Below, one piece after another: positions 35,424 to 44,288 of a stretch of 44,375 bases of DNA. The stretch's first letter is position 1. Each line of letters opens with the position of its first letter. Source of the DNA: Fidelibacterota bacterium (GTDB taxonomy: Bacteria; Fidelibacterota; Marinisomatia; Marinisomatales; TCS55); assembly GCA_016845785.1 (NCBI GenBank), contig JAERSH010000041.1, positions 1-44,375 on the forward strand. Reading direction: 5' to 3'. The notes under the pieces are model-generated. The model saw only the letters and a list, made by a program, of their open reading frames with translations. It searched no databases and was not told the origin of the DNA. The translations under genes and the position numbers were made by a program.

Positions 35424-36947
35424 TTACTCAGTGGTTTCATAGGCAATTTCATGGCTAATTATTTCTTTTCCATTTAAAAACAAATTCACCTGTGTTGGAT
35501 TCCTATCCTCATCAAACCACCATTCCAAACCGTGTTTCTCCCCATCTTTATAAGTACATTCATATTTTAAAAAACCGGAAAGATAAAATTCACTATCCAA
35601 ATTTGTCCCAAAGATAAAGGCTTCCTCTGTCTCCTCAATACCCTGTTGATTCCATTTTCTTTCATATTGAATATGACCATCATCTATGATCATGACCCTT
35701 TTAAAACGGCCATTATCATGATATTCGATTCGAGCGATTTCAGACCCTTTATCATAAAACAATTCTTTTTTTATCTGACTAGATAGGGTGAACACCTGCG
35801 TAAGTCCATTTAATATTCCCTCATTATAATTGGCGATGGAAGCCAATCCGCCATTCGAATACCATCTTTGAATCTGCCCATGGGGTTTATTCTCAGCATA
35901 ATTGCCTTTTTCTTCGGGTCGCTCTCCGGAATACCATTTTTCATATGGACCATTTTTTACGCCAGAATCATACGTATCCATCGATCGAACTTCTCCTGAC
36001 GCAAAGTAGAATATGGATTCACCATTTAATAGTCCCGATTGATAATTGATCAATGACTTGAGTTGTGTATTTTTAAAATAGAATTCAGATAATCCATTTA
36101 ACCGGCCAGTTAAGAATATTTTGGATGAATCTAGAATACCGCCTTCTGACCACCATTCCCATCGTCCGTCCATGTTCCCTTGATTAAATGAACCCAAAAC
36201 AGATGGCTCCCCATTGGCATGCCAAGCCTTAAACTCTCCATGGGGCATTCCGACAGCGTAAGTGGCGAGTGAATCCAAATCCTTTTTCGTGCGGCCCCAT
36301 TTCCAAATGCCGTTTCGTTGATCGGCAGAAAATTGACCACTTAAAACCAATTGACCTTCATTCCATACTTTGAAATCACCATGCTTTACCCCTTGCGAAA
36401 ACGTAATCATTCTAGATTTGGATTTATCTTCATTAAACCAAGTCCATTCTTCATGGGGAAGGTTTTGAGCATATTCACCCTCTACTTTTTTATTCCCATT
36501 CGGATAATATTCTTTAAAAGATCCATGGCGAATCCCATCTGCATAAAATTGGATTTTGACTCGATCTCCTTCTACATAATATTCTGATTTTCCATTTAAT
36601 TGTCCATTCGCGAATGTTTGGATTGAATCAATAACACCGCTCGAATTATGCCAAACCCACTTACCGGTTTTTAATCCATTGCTGTGTTTTCCTTTAATCG
36701 CTAAAGCACCATTAGGATGGTAGTAATTTGATTTTCCATTCATTCTACCATTTTGTATATATGATTCAGATTGGATACGGCCATTTCCATAATAGGTAAT
36801 TCTTTTGGTGACTTTCGCGTCATCTCCTTTCCCTTTTACAATTTCAACAGTCTTTTTTGCATTGGTCGCATACCGATCCACAATGCGTGAATGGGGTGCA
36901 CACGCGGTAACAAAAATTGTAAAGAATATGAGGATCTTTTTTATCAC
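35424..36947 (-). CDS. MORN-repeat lipoprotein (YwqK-like)
   Basis: A GTG start (36947) overlaps the TGA of the PIN gene (GTGA). A signal peptide (MIKKILIFFTIFVTAC) with lipidated Cys16 is followed by about 18 MORN_2-type repeats of 22-25 residues over residues ~50-490 (for example YYHPNGALAIKGKHSNGLKT and GEYAQNLPHEEWTWFNED). The repeats form an extended beta-sheet rod. Proteins of this type are often labelled YwqK-family antitoxins, a label based on weak evidence. A surface binding role is as likely. No T9SS tail was seen. Confidence 0.82.
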   Translation of the reverse strand: MIKKILIFFTIFVTACAPHSRIVDRYATNAKKTVEIVKGKGDDAKVTKRITYYGNGRIQSESYIQNGRMNGKSNYYHPNGALAIKGKHSNGLKTGKWVWHNSSGVIDSIQTFANGQLNGKSEYYVEGDRVKIQFYADGIRHGSFKEYYPNGNKKVEGEYAQNLPHEEWTWFNEDKSKSRMITFSQGVKHGDFKVWNEGQLVLSGQFSADQRNGIWKWGRTKKDLDSLATYAVGMPHGEFKAWHANGEPSVLGSFNQGNMDGRWEWWSEGGILDSSKIFLTGRLNGLSEFYFKNTQLKSLINYQSGLLNGESIFYFASGEVRSMDTYDSGVKNGPYEKWYSGERPEEKGNYAENKPHGQIQRWYSNGGLASIANYNEGILNGLTQVFTLSSQIKKELFYDKGSEIARIEYHDNGRFKRVMIIDDGHIQYERKWNQQGIEETEEAFIFGTNLDSEFYLSGFLKYECTYKDGEKHGLEWWFDEDRNPTQVNLFLNGKEIISHEIAYETTE

Positions 36948-37354
36948 GAATTGGCTCTGGTAATCTCTAAAAATTCAGCTGGACTTATAATAATGATTTC
37001 AAAATATGATTTAATATCCAATAAATCTTTATCGCCTGTTATAATGTATTTTGCTTCAGCAGAAACTGCACATTCAATAAATTTATTATCATCCGGATCT
37101 CTTTCTACAATATTCAATTTAGGTGGATTTGCGGTAAATAAACAGTTGATCCCCTTTTTAAAATAGGTTATTAATTCGATCAATTCCTGTTCATCGCCAA
37201 GATTCATCCGCCTCAACACATTGATATATTCATCAATAATTGCCCGCGATAGACAAAGGGTTACCTCCCCTTCTTTCCACAGATCAATAATCTCTTTTGG
37301 TTTCCCACCAAAAAAAGAGGACACAAAAATATTTGTGTCCAAAACGATATTCAT
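36944..37354 (-). CDS. PIN-domain toxin (VapC-like ribonuclease)
   Basis: A 136 aa PIN protein of the PF13470 type. The acidic metal-binding residues are in place: LDTNIFVS (Asp6), a mid-protein Glu in IIDEYINVL, DPDDNKFIE, and TGDKDLL. Such toxins cleave tRNA or mRNA. It overlaps the RHH gene upstream and the MORN lipoprotein gene downstream by 4 nt each. Confidence 0.9.
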   Translation of the reverse strand: MNIVLDTNIFVSSFFGGKPKEIIDLWKEGEVTLCLSRAIIDEYINVLRRMNLGDEQELIELITYFKKGINCLFTANPPKLNIVERDPDDNKFIECAVSAEAKYIITGDKDLLDIKSYFEIIIISPAEFLEITRANS

Positions 37355-37593
37355 TGATCCTTCCTGACTTGGTCAACAATCTTGTCTATGTCTTCAACAG
37401 AAAATTCTTTGTTTAGTTTTTCTCCAATTCTTTCCCAAAGATCATCTACATAAGCCGATAGATTATTTTCAATTACATAATTTTCAATCAATTCCCGAAC
37501 GACTTGACTTGAAGCTTTCCCTTCATTTTGGGATATTTTTTTGAATCGCTTTTTAAGATCGCTATCTATGCGAATAATTAATTGATCTGACAT
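37351..37593 (-). CDS. Ribbon-helix-helix antitoxin
   Basis: An 80 aa protein with an N-terminal RHH DNA-binding domain (LIIRIDSDLKKRFKKIS, ASSQVVRELIENYV) and an acidic C-terminal tail expected to wrap the PIN toxin. GGAG lies about 7 nt before the ATG. It is antitoxin-first, in the usual VapBC order, and likely binds the palindrome at 37608-37623. Confidence 0.88.
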   Translation of the reverse strand: MSDQLIIRIDSDLKKRFKKISQNEGKASSQVVRELIENYVIENNLSAYVDDLWERIGEKLNKEFSVEDIDKIVDQVRKDQ

Positions 37594-37607
37594 TTCAACT
37601 CCATAAT

Positions 37608-37623
37608 TATTGTATATACAATA
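37608..37623 (-). promoter_or_regulatory. Palindromic operator of the RHH-PIN operon
   Basis: A perfect 16-bp palindrome, TATTGTATATACAATA, centred 22 nt upstream of the RHH ATG. Its A/T-rich core can overlap a -10 box. It is the obvious autoregulation site for the RHH antitoxin. Confidence 0.6.
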
Positions 37624-37740
37624 TATACGAATTTTCTTATATCATCCTATGGATAAAATCCTGAAATCAAATTGAGAAAAGTAGGTGTATTATGTTCTAA
37701 ATTTGCGGGCTGTTTTAGAAGTTATTTACAGGAATTACAT

Positions 37741-38874
37741 ATGATCGCAGCTGTATTGAAGGAGACTAACATCGGTGAAAACCGCGTGGTGGCTACCCCC
37801 CAAACGGTTAAAGAAATGATCAAAAGTGGACTCACTGTTCGCGTTCAATCGGGTGCCGGTGATGCATCCTATTTTTCAGATCAGGCCTATGCAGAAGCGG
37901 GGGCAGAAATTGCTGCCGACGCAACTGCAACCGTTCACGGAGCAAATATAATTTTAAAAGTGGACGTCCCTTCTTTAGAAGAAGTTGAATTCATCCCCGA
38001 CGGTTCCGCATTTGTCTCCTTATTTCAAACCACCAGAGAAACAGAAAAAGTCAACGCCTTAACCAACAAAAAGGTGACCGGTTTTTCTATGCATCTCATC
38101 CCAAGAACAACCTTGGCCCAAAGTATGGATGCACTCAGTTCCCAAGCCAATATCGCCGGATATAAATCCGTATTAATTGGTGCGGCTCACCTCCCTGTTT
38201 ATATGCCATTATTAATGACGGCAGCCGGAACCATCCCCCCTGCGAAAGTGCTCATTCTTGGTGCTGGTGTTGCAGGACTTCAAGCCATTGCAACCGCCAA
38301 ACGGTTGGGTGCACAAGTAGAAGCATTTGACGTTCGGCCAGAAGTAAAAGAACAGGTGGAATCTCTCGGCGCAAAATTTGTAGAAGTGGCATCGGATGGT
38401 GATGATGGTGTAGGCGAAGGCGGTTATGCCAAAGAAACATCCGACGATTATAAGCAACGACAACAAGCATTAATTAAACAGCATATTGCAAAGTCAGATT
38501 TGGTCATCACAACAGCATTAATTCCGGGACGACCTGCGCCCCTCCTAATCCCGAAGGATATGGTTGAAGGAATGAAACCGGGTTCGGCCATCATTGACCT
38601 TGCCGCAGAAAATGGCGGAAACTGTGAACTGACCCAAAGTGGAGAAGTAATTGAGCATAATGGTGTTAAAATTGATGGCACACTGAATTTACCCGCCACC
38701 ATGCAAGTCCATGCTTCTCAACTTTATGCGAAAAATGTATCCACATTCGTCACTTACATGATGAAAGATGGTGAACTCAACTTTGATCTGGATGACGAAA
38801 TTATCTCAGGTGCCATGTTTACACATCAGGGTGAGATTACCCATGAACCCACCCGCGAAGCGGTGAATGCCTAA
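37741..38874 (+). CDS. pntAA: NAD(P) transhydrogenase subunit alpha part 1
   Basis: The NAD(H)-binding domain I of proton-translocating transhydrogenase, which makes NADPH at the cost of proton motive force. Start chosen at ATG 37741 (MIAAVLKETNIGENRVVATP), with AGGA 8 nt upstream; the frame is open to 37672 but without family similarity. It has the AlaDH/PNT N domain, the Rossmann motif LILGAGVAGLQAIATAKRLGA, and RQAPVLIP-like GRPAPLLIPKDMV. At 377 aa it is the split form used by bacteria with separate pntAA, pntAB and pntB. Confidence 0.95.
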   Translation: MIAAVLKETNIGENRVVATPQTVKEMIKSGLTVRVQSGAGDASYFSDQAYAEAGAEIAADATATVHGANIILKVDVPSLEEVEFIPDGSAFVSLFQTTRETEKVNALTNKKVTGFSMHLIPRTTLAQSMDALSSQANIAGYKSVLIGAAHLPVYMPLLMTAAGTIPPAKVLILGAGVAGLQAIATAKRLGAQVEAFDVRPEVKEQVESLGAKFVEVASDGDDGVGEGGYAKETSDDYKQRQQALIKQHIAKSDLVITTALIPGRPAPLLIPKDMVEGMKPGSAIIDLAAENGGNCELTQSGEVIEHNGVKIDGTLNLPATMQVHASQLYAKNVSTFVTYMMKDGELNFDLDDEIISGAMFTHQGEITHEPTREAVNA

Positions 38875-38883
38875 GGAATTATT

Positions 38884-39156
38884 ATGGATATTATTAACAT
38901 TCTCACTGTATTTATTCTGGCAATCTTTGTCGGATTTGAAATTATTACCAAAGTACCTCCTACCTTGCATACGCCATTGATGTCCGGCTCTAACGCCATC
39001 TCAGGGATTGCTATTGTTGGGGCCATCATTGCCACAAAAGTTGGTGGTGAAATCGGTACATGGCTCGGATTGATTGCGGTCATCTTTGCCACCATCAACT
39101 GTGTGGGTGGATTTATGGTGACAGATCGCATGCTCAAAATGTTTAAGCGGAAATAG
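38884..39156 (+). CDS. pntAB: NAD(P) transhydrogenase subunit alpha part 2
   Basis: A 90 aa membrane subunit with three helices forming part of the proton channel (domain II). It has VFILAIFVGFEIITKVPPTLHTPLMSG split over residues 8-35, then SNAISGIAIVGAI and CVGGFMVTDRMLKMF. It lies 9 nt after pntAA and 4 nt before pntB. Confidence 0.95.
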   Translation: MDIINILTVFILAIFVGFEIITKVPPTLHTPLMSGSNAISGIAIVGAIIATKVGGEIGTWLGLIAVIFATINCVGGFMVTDRMLKMFKRK

Positions 39157-39160
39157 GATT

Positions 39161-40540
39161 ATGGAATACACAAACCTCGCTTACGTTCTTGCAGCCGTCC
39201 TTTTTATTTTAGGGATTAAAAAACTCAGTTCTCCTAAAACGGCTCGCAGTGGCAATACCATTGCATCCATTGGGATGCTCATTGCCATCATCGCCACAGT
39301 AACATCTTTTGACTTATTGGATTTTAAACTCATCGCTATTGGAATGATTATTGGCGCCATCATCGGAGCCACATTTGCCATCCGTGTTGAAATGACCCAA
39401 ATGCCGCAAATGGTTGCAATCTTTAATGGGTTCGGTGGCGGTGCGTCTGCACTGGTGGCTGCTGCAGAATTTTTCAGTAAATATGGAACGGCGGAGCAAA
39501 CCACATTTTTAACAGGCACCATTATTCTATCCATCTTTGTTGGAACACTGACTTTAACCGGTAGCTTTATCGCTTTCGGTAAACTCCAAGGATTTGTGAG
39601 CGGACAGCCAATCGTTTTCCCCGGACAGCAAATTTTGAATGGTCTTCTGGCCCTCTCCCTTATTGCTATGGGCGCCTATGTGACCATGGGTAGCGGACAA
39701 GAAATGAATATGTTTTATGGCGTCATCCTTGTGGCCGCCATTTTGGGCATTACATTGACCATCCCCATTGGGGGTGCCGACATGCCTGTCGTTATTTCAT
39801 TATTAAACTCTTATTCAGGTGTGGCCGCTGCTGCCACTGGATTCGTCCTCATGAATAATGGATTAATTATTTCTGGTGCGCTCGTAGGTGCATCAGGATT
39901 GATTCTGACCAATATCATGTGTAAAGGGATGAATCGATCCTTAGCCAATGTCATTTTCGGTGCCGTAGGTTTAGAACAAGAATCTGGCGGTGGAGAAGCA
40001 AAACAAATTAGTATCAAATCTTCTACGACAGATGAGGCAGCCATGATTTTGGATGCGGCTGATAAAGTGATTGTTGTCCCCGGATATGGATTGGCTGTTG
40101 CCCAAGCACAGCATGCGGTTCGTGAAGTTGCGGAGCAATTGGAATCCATGGGGAAAAAAGTCCTTTATGCCATCCACCCTGTGGCCGGAAGAATGCCCGG
40201 CCATATGAATGTACTTTTGGCTGAAGCCAATGTGCCTTACGAATTGCTTATGGATTTAGATCAAATCAATCCAGAATTTGAAGATTGTGATGTGGCCATT
40301 GTTTTGGGTGCCAATGATGTGGTGAATCCTGCAGCGCGACATGATACCTCAAGCCCTATTTATGGCATGCCCATTTTGGATGTAGATAAATCCCGGACGG
40401 TGATTGTAAATAAACGGACAATGAACCCCGGATTTGCCGGTATTCAAAATGAATTGTTTGGATTTGACAATACCGTCATGGTCTTTGGTGATGCAAAAGA
40501 AATGCTTACCACCCTTCATAAAGATCTGAAAGAATTATAG
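39161..40540 (+). CDS. pntB: NAD(P) transhydrogenase subunit beta
   Basis: A 459 aa subunit: about nine membrane helices of domain II (residues ~1-265, with FNGFGGGASALVAAAEF and NSYSGVAAAATGFVL), then the NADP(H)-binding domain III with VVPGYGLAVAQAQHAVREV, HPVAGRMPGHMNVLLAEA, GANDVVNPAA and VNKRTMNPGFAGI. Complete. Last gene of the pnt operon; a hairpin follows. Confidence 0.97.
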   Translation: MEYTNLAYVLAAVLFILGIKKLSSPKTARSGNTIASIGMLIAIIATVTSFDLLDFKLIAIGMIIGAIIGATFAIRVEMTQMPQMVAIFNGFGGGASALVAAAEFFSKYGTAEQTTFLTGTIILSIFVGTLTLTGSFIAFGKLQGFVSGQPIVFPGQQILNGLLALSLIAMGAYVTMGSGQEMNMFYGVILVAAILGITLTIPIGGADMPVVISLLNSYSGVAAAATGFVLMNNGLIISGALVGASGLILTNIMCKGMNRSLANVIFGAVGLEQESGGGEAKQISIKSSTTDEAAMILDAADKVIVVPGYGLAVAQAQHAVREVAEQLESMGKKVLYAIHPVAGRMPGHMNVLLAEANVPYELLMDLDQINPEFEDCDVAIVLGANDVVNPAARHDTSSPIYGMPILDVDKSRTVIVNKRTMNPGFAGIQNELFGFDNTVMVFGDAKEMLTTLHKDLKEL

Positions 40541-40543
40541 TGT

Positions 40544-40574
40544 TGTAGAGATGATGTATTGCATCATCTCTACA
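40544..40574 (+). terminator. 13-bp perfect hairpin after pntB
   Basis: TGTAGAGATGATG (40544-40556) pairs perfectly with its complement at 40562-40574 around a 5-nt loop. It begins 3 nt after the pntB stop. The following bases (TTGTGTTTTA) are only moderately T-rich, so it is a likely but not ideal terminator. Confidence 0.5.
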
Positions 40575-40653
40575 TTGTGTTTTACATCACATCCATTGGA
40601 ACGAAAAATGGATGCATTGCGTTTACTTCTGTAAATAATTTAGGAGTTATCCA

Positions 40654-41274
40654 ATGCGTATAAATTCAAGAATCATCATTCTGTCCATTTTCCTGTTAAA
40701 CTCAGTAGGAATCGGTCAGATCAAAGGAAAAAAATCCATGGAAAAACAAGAAATAGAAGTGGCCGTTTTAGGTGGTGGATGTTTTTGGTGTGTAGAAGCG
40801 GTCTTTGAACGGGTTGAAGGGGTAACGGATGTTATTTCCGGATATGCCGGCGGTCATAAAAAGAATCCGACTTATCAAGAAGTCACTGCTGGAAATACAG
40901 GCCATGCTGAAGTTTGTGAAATTCATTTTGACACGGATATAATAACTTACGATGAAATTTTAGAAGTATTCTGGGAAGCCCATGATCCAACCACATTGAA
41001 TCGCCAAGGCAATGATTATGGCACCCAATATCGATCTGCCATCTATTACAAAGGCAAAGGACAGCAACTGTCTGCTGAGTCGGCTATCCTGGATGCAAAG
41101 GATATGTTTGATGGTCCCATCACCACAGAAGTAAAACCATTGGATAAATTCTATAAAGCAGAAGTGTATCATCAAGATTACTTCCGCAACAATCCCAATG
41201 TACCCTATTGCACCTTTGTGATTGCGCCCAAAATAAATAAACTGCAAAAAGAAGGCACCATCTGGGACGAATAG
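40654..41274 (+). CDS. msrA: Peptide methionine-S-sulfoxide reductase MsrA, exported
   Basis: Repairs oxidised methionine (S-sulfoxide). The catalytic motif GGCFWCVEAVFE is intact, followed by GYAGGHKKNPTY, GHAEVCEI, DPTTLNRQGNDYGTQYRS and YHQDYF. The N-terminus (MRINSRIIILSIFLLNSVGIG) is a signal peptide, and AGGAG 7 nt before ATG 40654 supports this start over the internal ATG at 40738, which would give a cytoplasmic form. It is therefore likely periplasmic. Confidence 0.93.
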   Translation: MRINSRIIILSIFLLNSVGIGQIKGKKSMEKQEIEVAVLGGGCFWCVEAVFERVEGVTDVISGYAGGHKKNPTYQEVTAGNTGHAEVCEIHFDTDIITYDEILEVFWEAHDPTTLNRQGNDYGTQYRSAIYYKGKGQQLSAESAILDAKDMFDGPITTEVKPLDKFYKAEVYHQDYFRNNPNVPYCTFVIAPKINKLQKEGTIWDE

Positions 41275-41280
41275 TTTTTA

Positions 41281-41784
41281 GTGACGATTGAGACTGAACA
41301 GTTAACTTTATCAGAACTATCCTCCAAGGATGCACCTTTCATCCTTGAATTATACAACGATCCGGATTTTTTAAAATATATCGGTGACCGTGGCATACGA
41401 ACCCTCACTGATGCAAAACAATTCATAGAAGATGGACCATGTTCCAGTTATGCTGAGCACGGTCATGGACTTTATCTCGTCCAATTGAAAAGTTGGACTT
41501 CCATCGGCATTTGTGGACTGTTGAAAAGAGAAAACCTAGAAGATCCCGACATTGGTTTTGCAATCCTGCCTGCCTATAGAAAAAATGGATACACTTTTGA
41601 AGCAGCAAAAGCAGCATTGAATGACGGTAAAATACGGTTGGGGTTAAAACGGATTGTGGCCATCACCTCCCCTGAAAATACAGCATCAATACAATTATTG
41701 AAGAAACTGGGAATGAATTATGAAAGAGAAATCCGTTTAAATCACGAGAAGGTTGAGACTAGTTTATTTTCTATCAATTTTTGA
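41281..41784 (+). CDS. GNAT family N-acetyltransferase (RimJ/RimL-like)
   Basis: A GTG-start protein of 167 aa with the GNAT fold: TEQLTLSELSSKDAPFILELYND at the N-terminus split over strand 1 and helix 1, GICGLLKRENLEDPDIGFAI, and ITSPENTASIQLLKKLGMNYE near the end. The pattern fits the RimJ/RimL/Acetyltransf_3 group. Acceptor unknown. It follows msrA after 6 nt, so it is probably co-transcribed. Confidence 0.88.
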   Translation: MTIETEQLTLSELSSKDAPFILELYNDPDFLKYIGDRGIRTLTDAKQFIEDGPCSSYAEHGHGLYLVQLKSWTSIGICGLLKRENLEDPDIGFAILPAYRKNGYTFEAAKAALNDGKIRLGLKRIVAITSPENTASIQLLKKLGMNYEREIRLNHEKVETSLFSINF

Positions 41785-41831
41785 CAATAATATTTTATCC
41801 ATTAATACATTTAAAATGAAGAGTACAAAAG

Positions 41832-42185
41832 ATGAACCAAGCACCCATTAAACCAAGCATTCCATTTGAAGATTTTGAAAAAATAGATATTCGAGTTGGC
41901 ACCATTACAACAGTTGAAGATGTTGAGAATTCAAACAAGTTGATGAAACTCATCGTTGATTTTGGCGATCATAATCGATCCATACTTGCAGGAATCAAAC
42001 AAGAGAGAGAAAACCCACAAGAGATTGAAGGCAAACAGGCATTATTTGTCGTTAATCTCCCCGAAAGAAAAATGGCAGGTGAGTTATCACAAGGAATGCT
42101 TTTTGACCTGGGATATGCCGATAAACTCACACCCTGTCTTGCATGCCCTGAAAAGGATGTACCAAACGGGACGAGAGCAGGATAA
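41832..42185 (+). CDS. csaA: tRNA-binding OB-fold protein CsaA
   Basis: A 117 aa single-domain tRNA_bind (OB-fold) protein related to the C-terminal domain of MetRS. It has FEDFEKIDIRVGTI, NKLMKLIVDFGDH, SILAGIK, FVVNLPERKMAGELSQGML and a final PNGTRAG. CsaA proteins bind tRNA and unfolded proteins. It is convergent with serC. Confidence 0.9.
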   Translation: MNQAPIKPSIPFEDFEKIDIRVGTITTVEDVENSNKLMKLIVDFGDHNRSILAGIKQERENPQEIEGKQALFVVNLPERKMAGELSQGMLFDLGYADKLTPCLACPEKDVPNGTRAG

Positions 42186-42215
42186 TTCTATTAGGAATTT
42201 CCGTAAGAAAATAAC

Positions 42216-43289
42216 CTATACTTTATATTCTCGCATCGCCTCAATCAATGCATCTACCCCAGCTTCCGGCATGGCGTTATAAATCGATGCTCTGAAACCA
42301 CCGACGGAACGGTGGCCTTTTAAGGTCTTGAGCCCCCTTTCGTCACAAAATGATAAAAAGTCTGCCTCATTTCCTTCATCGGTAAATACAAAGGGGACAT
42401 TCATGAGTGAACGGTCTTCCACCGGAATTGGACTAGTGAATAATGGATGCCGCTCGATTTCGTCATAAAGCTTTTGGGCTTTATGTTCATTTTGCTTCGC
42501 TATAGCTTCGACGCCACCATTATCATTCAGCCAAACTAGCGTTCGGTTTACTGCATAAATGGACATGACGGGCGGTGTATTGAACATGGATCCTTTTTCA
42601 ATATGCGTTCGATAGTTCATCATGGTGGGGATGGGACGATCTACTTTTCCTAAAATATCTCCACGAACAATCACCAACGTGACGCCAGCAGGACCCATAT
42701 TTTTCTGAGCGCCTGCATAAATCAATCCGAATTTGGATATATCGATTGGATGACTAAAAATATCCGATGACATGTCCGCCACTAAATATCCGTCTGGATT
42801 AATTGGTGTAGGGAATTCTTTCCATTGCGTCCCGTAAATGGTATTGTTGCTCGTTATGTGTAAAAAGACGGCATCTTCAGTTTGGTTTAATACTTTTGGA
42901 ATATGATTATATACCGATTCCTTCGATGAACAAACCACATTCACATTGCCAAATAATTGTGCTTCTTTGATCGCTTTCGCTGACCATGCGCCAGTATCTG
43001 TATAGTCGGCGGTCTGTCCATCACCAAGCAGATTCATAGGCATCATAGAAAATTGGAGTGATGCACCTCCCTGGAGAAATAATACATGGTAACCATCCGG
43101 TACCTTTAATAATTCACGAACGAGGGATTCTGTTTCTTCAACCATATCCATCACAGGCGTTGAGCGGTGGCTCATTTCCATAAGGCTCATGCCTTGCCCC
43201 TTGAAATCTTTTGCAACGAGGGCGGTTGCATCCAAAACGGATGGATCTAACACGGCGGGACCGGCACTAAAGTTGTATATCTTTGTCAT
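42216..43289 (-). CDS. serC: Phosphoserine aminotransferase
   Basis: A PLP enzyme of serine (and pyridoxal) synthesis, converting 3-phosphohydroxypyruvate and glutamate to phosphoserine. It has NFSAGPAVLDPSVL at the N-terminus, EMSHRSTPVMD, LFLQGGASLQFSMMPMNLL, the PLP lysine in YAGAQKNMGPAGVT, and GHRSVGGFRASIYNAMP at the end. At 357 aa it is complete. No serA or serB nearby. Confidence 0.97.
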   Translation of the reverse strand: MTKIYNFSAGPAVLDPSVLDATALVAKDFKGQGMSLMEMSHRSTPVMDMVEETESLVRELLKVPDGYHVLFLQGGASLQFSMMPMNLLGDGQTADYTDTGAWSAKAIKEAQLFGNVNVVCSSKESVYNHIPKVLNQTEDAVFLHITSNNTIYGTQWKEFPTPINPDGYLVADMSSDIFSHPIDISKFGLIYAGAQKNMGPAGVTLVIVRGDILGKVDRPIPTMMNYRTHIEKGSMFNTPPVMSIYAVNRTLVWLNDNGGVEAIAKQNEHKAQKLYDEIERHPLFTSPIPVEDRSLMNVPFVFTDEGNEADFLSFCDERGLKTLKGHRSVGGFRASIYNAMPEAGVDALIEAMREYKV

Positions 43290-43344
43290 GATTCCTTAAA
43301 ATTTGAGGATAGAAAATAGAGTCATAACTGATAATGATATAAAC

Positions 43345-43382
43345 AAAAAACCCCATCCTGATAAATCAAAATGGGGTTTTTT
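43345..43382 (-). terminator. Rho-independent terminator of the sigma/Spy operon
   Basis: AAAAAACCCCAT (43345-43356) pairs with ATGGGGTTTTTT (43371-43382) as a perfect 12-bp stem around a 14-nt loop. On the minus strand it ends in a six-T run 20 nt past the Spy-like gene stop. The symmetric A/T flanks could also stop plus-strand transcription. Confidence 0.85.
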
Positions 43383-43401
43383 GGGAGACTTATATTACAG
43401 T

Positions 43402-43908
43402 CTAAAATCTTCGTTTTCTTTTTTGTTTATTCCCTTGTGGACCCGGGCGATATCGATCTTTGATCCGCTGTTGGGTTTCCTTCCGCATCATGCCTTCAAA
43501 AGTCAATAGTTTAACCTGTTGTGTCGGTGATAAGAAACTATCTGTTCCTTTTACAAAATCTATTCTCGCTTTGCTTTTTTTAGTATCCATGGATGCGATA
43601 TGGTTGATTACTTTTTCCATATCCTTATCAGATAGGGATTTACCCTTTTCCATTTTTACTTTTAATGGTTTCCAAAATTCCATTTCAGATTGCCGCAACT
43701 TTCGAACTTCCTTTTGATGGGCGCGAATTTTAGGAAATAATTTCTCCGCTTGGTCTTCTGTCAATTCTAGATAATCGGTCAGCTTCCAGATCATCATCAT
43801 TTCCATCCGTTCGCCGTACTGTCCACCGGGACCTTTAGGCATACCCGGCTGCGCAACGAGCAATCCAGCGGTGATCGTTAAAGTTATAAGTGTAGCGATT
43901 TTTTTCAT
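43402..43908 (-). CDS. Spy/CpxP-like periplasmic protein
   Basis: A signal peptide (MKKIATLITLTITAGLLVAQ) is followed by a Gly/Pro/Met-rich stretch and a helical body with the LTxxQ-type pattern of the Spy/CpxP superfamily: LELTEDQAEKLFPKI, then FLSPTQQVKLLTFEG. The C-terminus is strongly basic (KQKRKRRF). Spy-type proteins act as envelope chaperones or metal sensors under stress control. It overlaps the upstream gene as ATGA and lies third in the sigma-factor operon, which fits a stress role. Confidence 0.8.
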   Translation of the reverse strand: MKKIATLITLTITAGLLVAQPGMPKGPGGQYGERMEMMMIWKLTDYLELTEDQAEKLFPKIRAHQKEVRKLRQSEMEFWKPLKVKMEKGKSLSDKDMEKVINHIASMDTKKSKARIDFVKGTDSFLSPTQQVKLLTFEGMMRKETQQRIKDRYRPGPQGNKQKRKRRF

Positions 43909-44285
43909 GGTGTCCCTCCATTATACATTGCCAAAACTGGCTCAAATTGAATTTCATCCAGAAAAGAAATGGTTTCCCAGATATCTTCACTGGAACTAAC
44001 GAGATAATCGGCCAAATCATAAACATAGTCTTCTGTCTCTACATCCATCACTTCCATGGCGTAAAGATCAGTAGATCCGTAAACAGTTGGATCATCCGTC
44101 AGTTGAGAGAATGAAGCCAAACCAAAAACGGCCACAAATGCTGCGGCTGCAAATCCATTGAAGAAACCCACTTTCTTCTGATGGCGGCGCTGACGCTCAC
44201 CATGGAGTTTGGCGATAAATGTATCTCCATCCGGAGATGAAAATCCAGACTGTGCTATTTGTTGGAATCTATTTTCAATATTCAT
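43905..44285 (-). CDS. Single-pass membrane protein, anti-sigma-like by context
   Basis: A 126 aa protein: a basic N-terminal ~40 residues (FIAKLHGERQRRHQKK), one membrane helix (GFFNGFAAAAFVAVFGLASF), and an acidic extracytoplasmic tail. It starts 3 nt after the ECF sigma gene and overlaps the Spy-like gene by 4 nt. This position and topology are those of an anti-sigma factor, but I see no zinc-binding ZAS motif, so the role is inferred from context. Confidence 0.6.
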   Translation of the reverse strand: MNIENRFQQIAQSGFSSPDGDTFIAKLHGERQRRHQKKVGFFNGFAAAAFVAVFGLASFSQLTDDPTVYGSTDLYAMEVMDVETEDYVYDLADYLVSSSEDIWETISFLDEIQFEPVLAMYNGGTP

Positions 44286-44288
44286 GAT

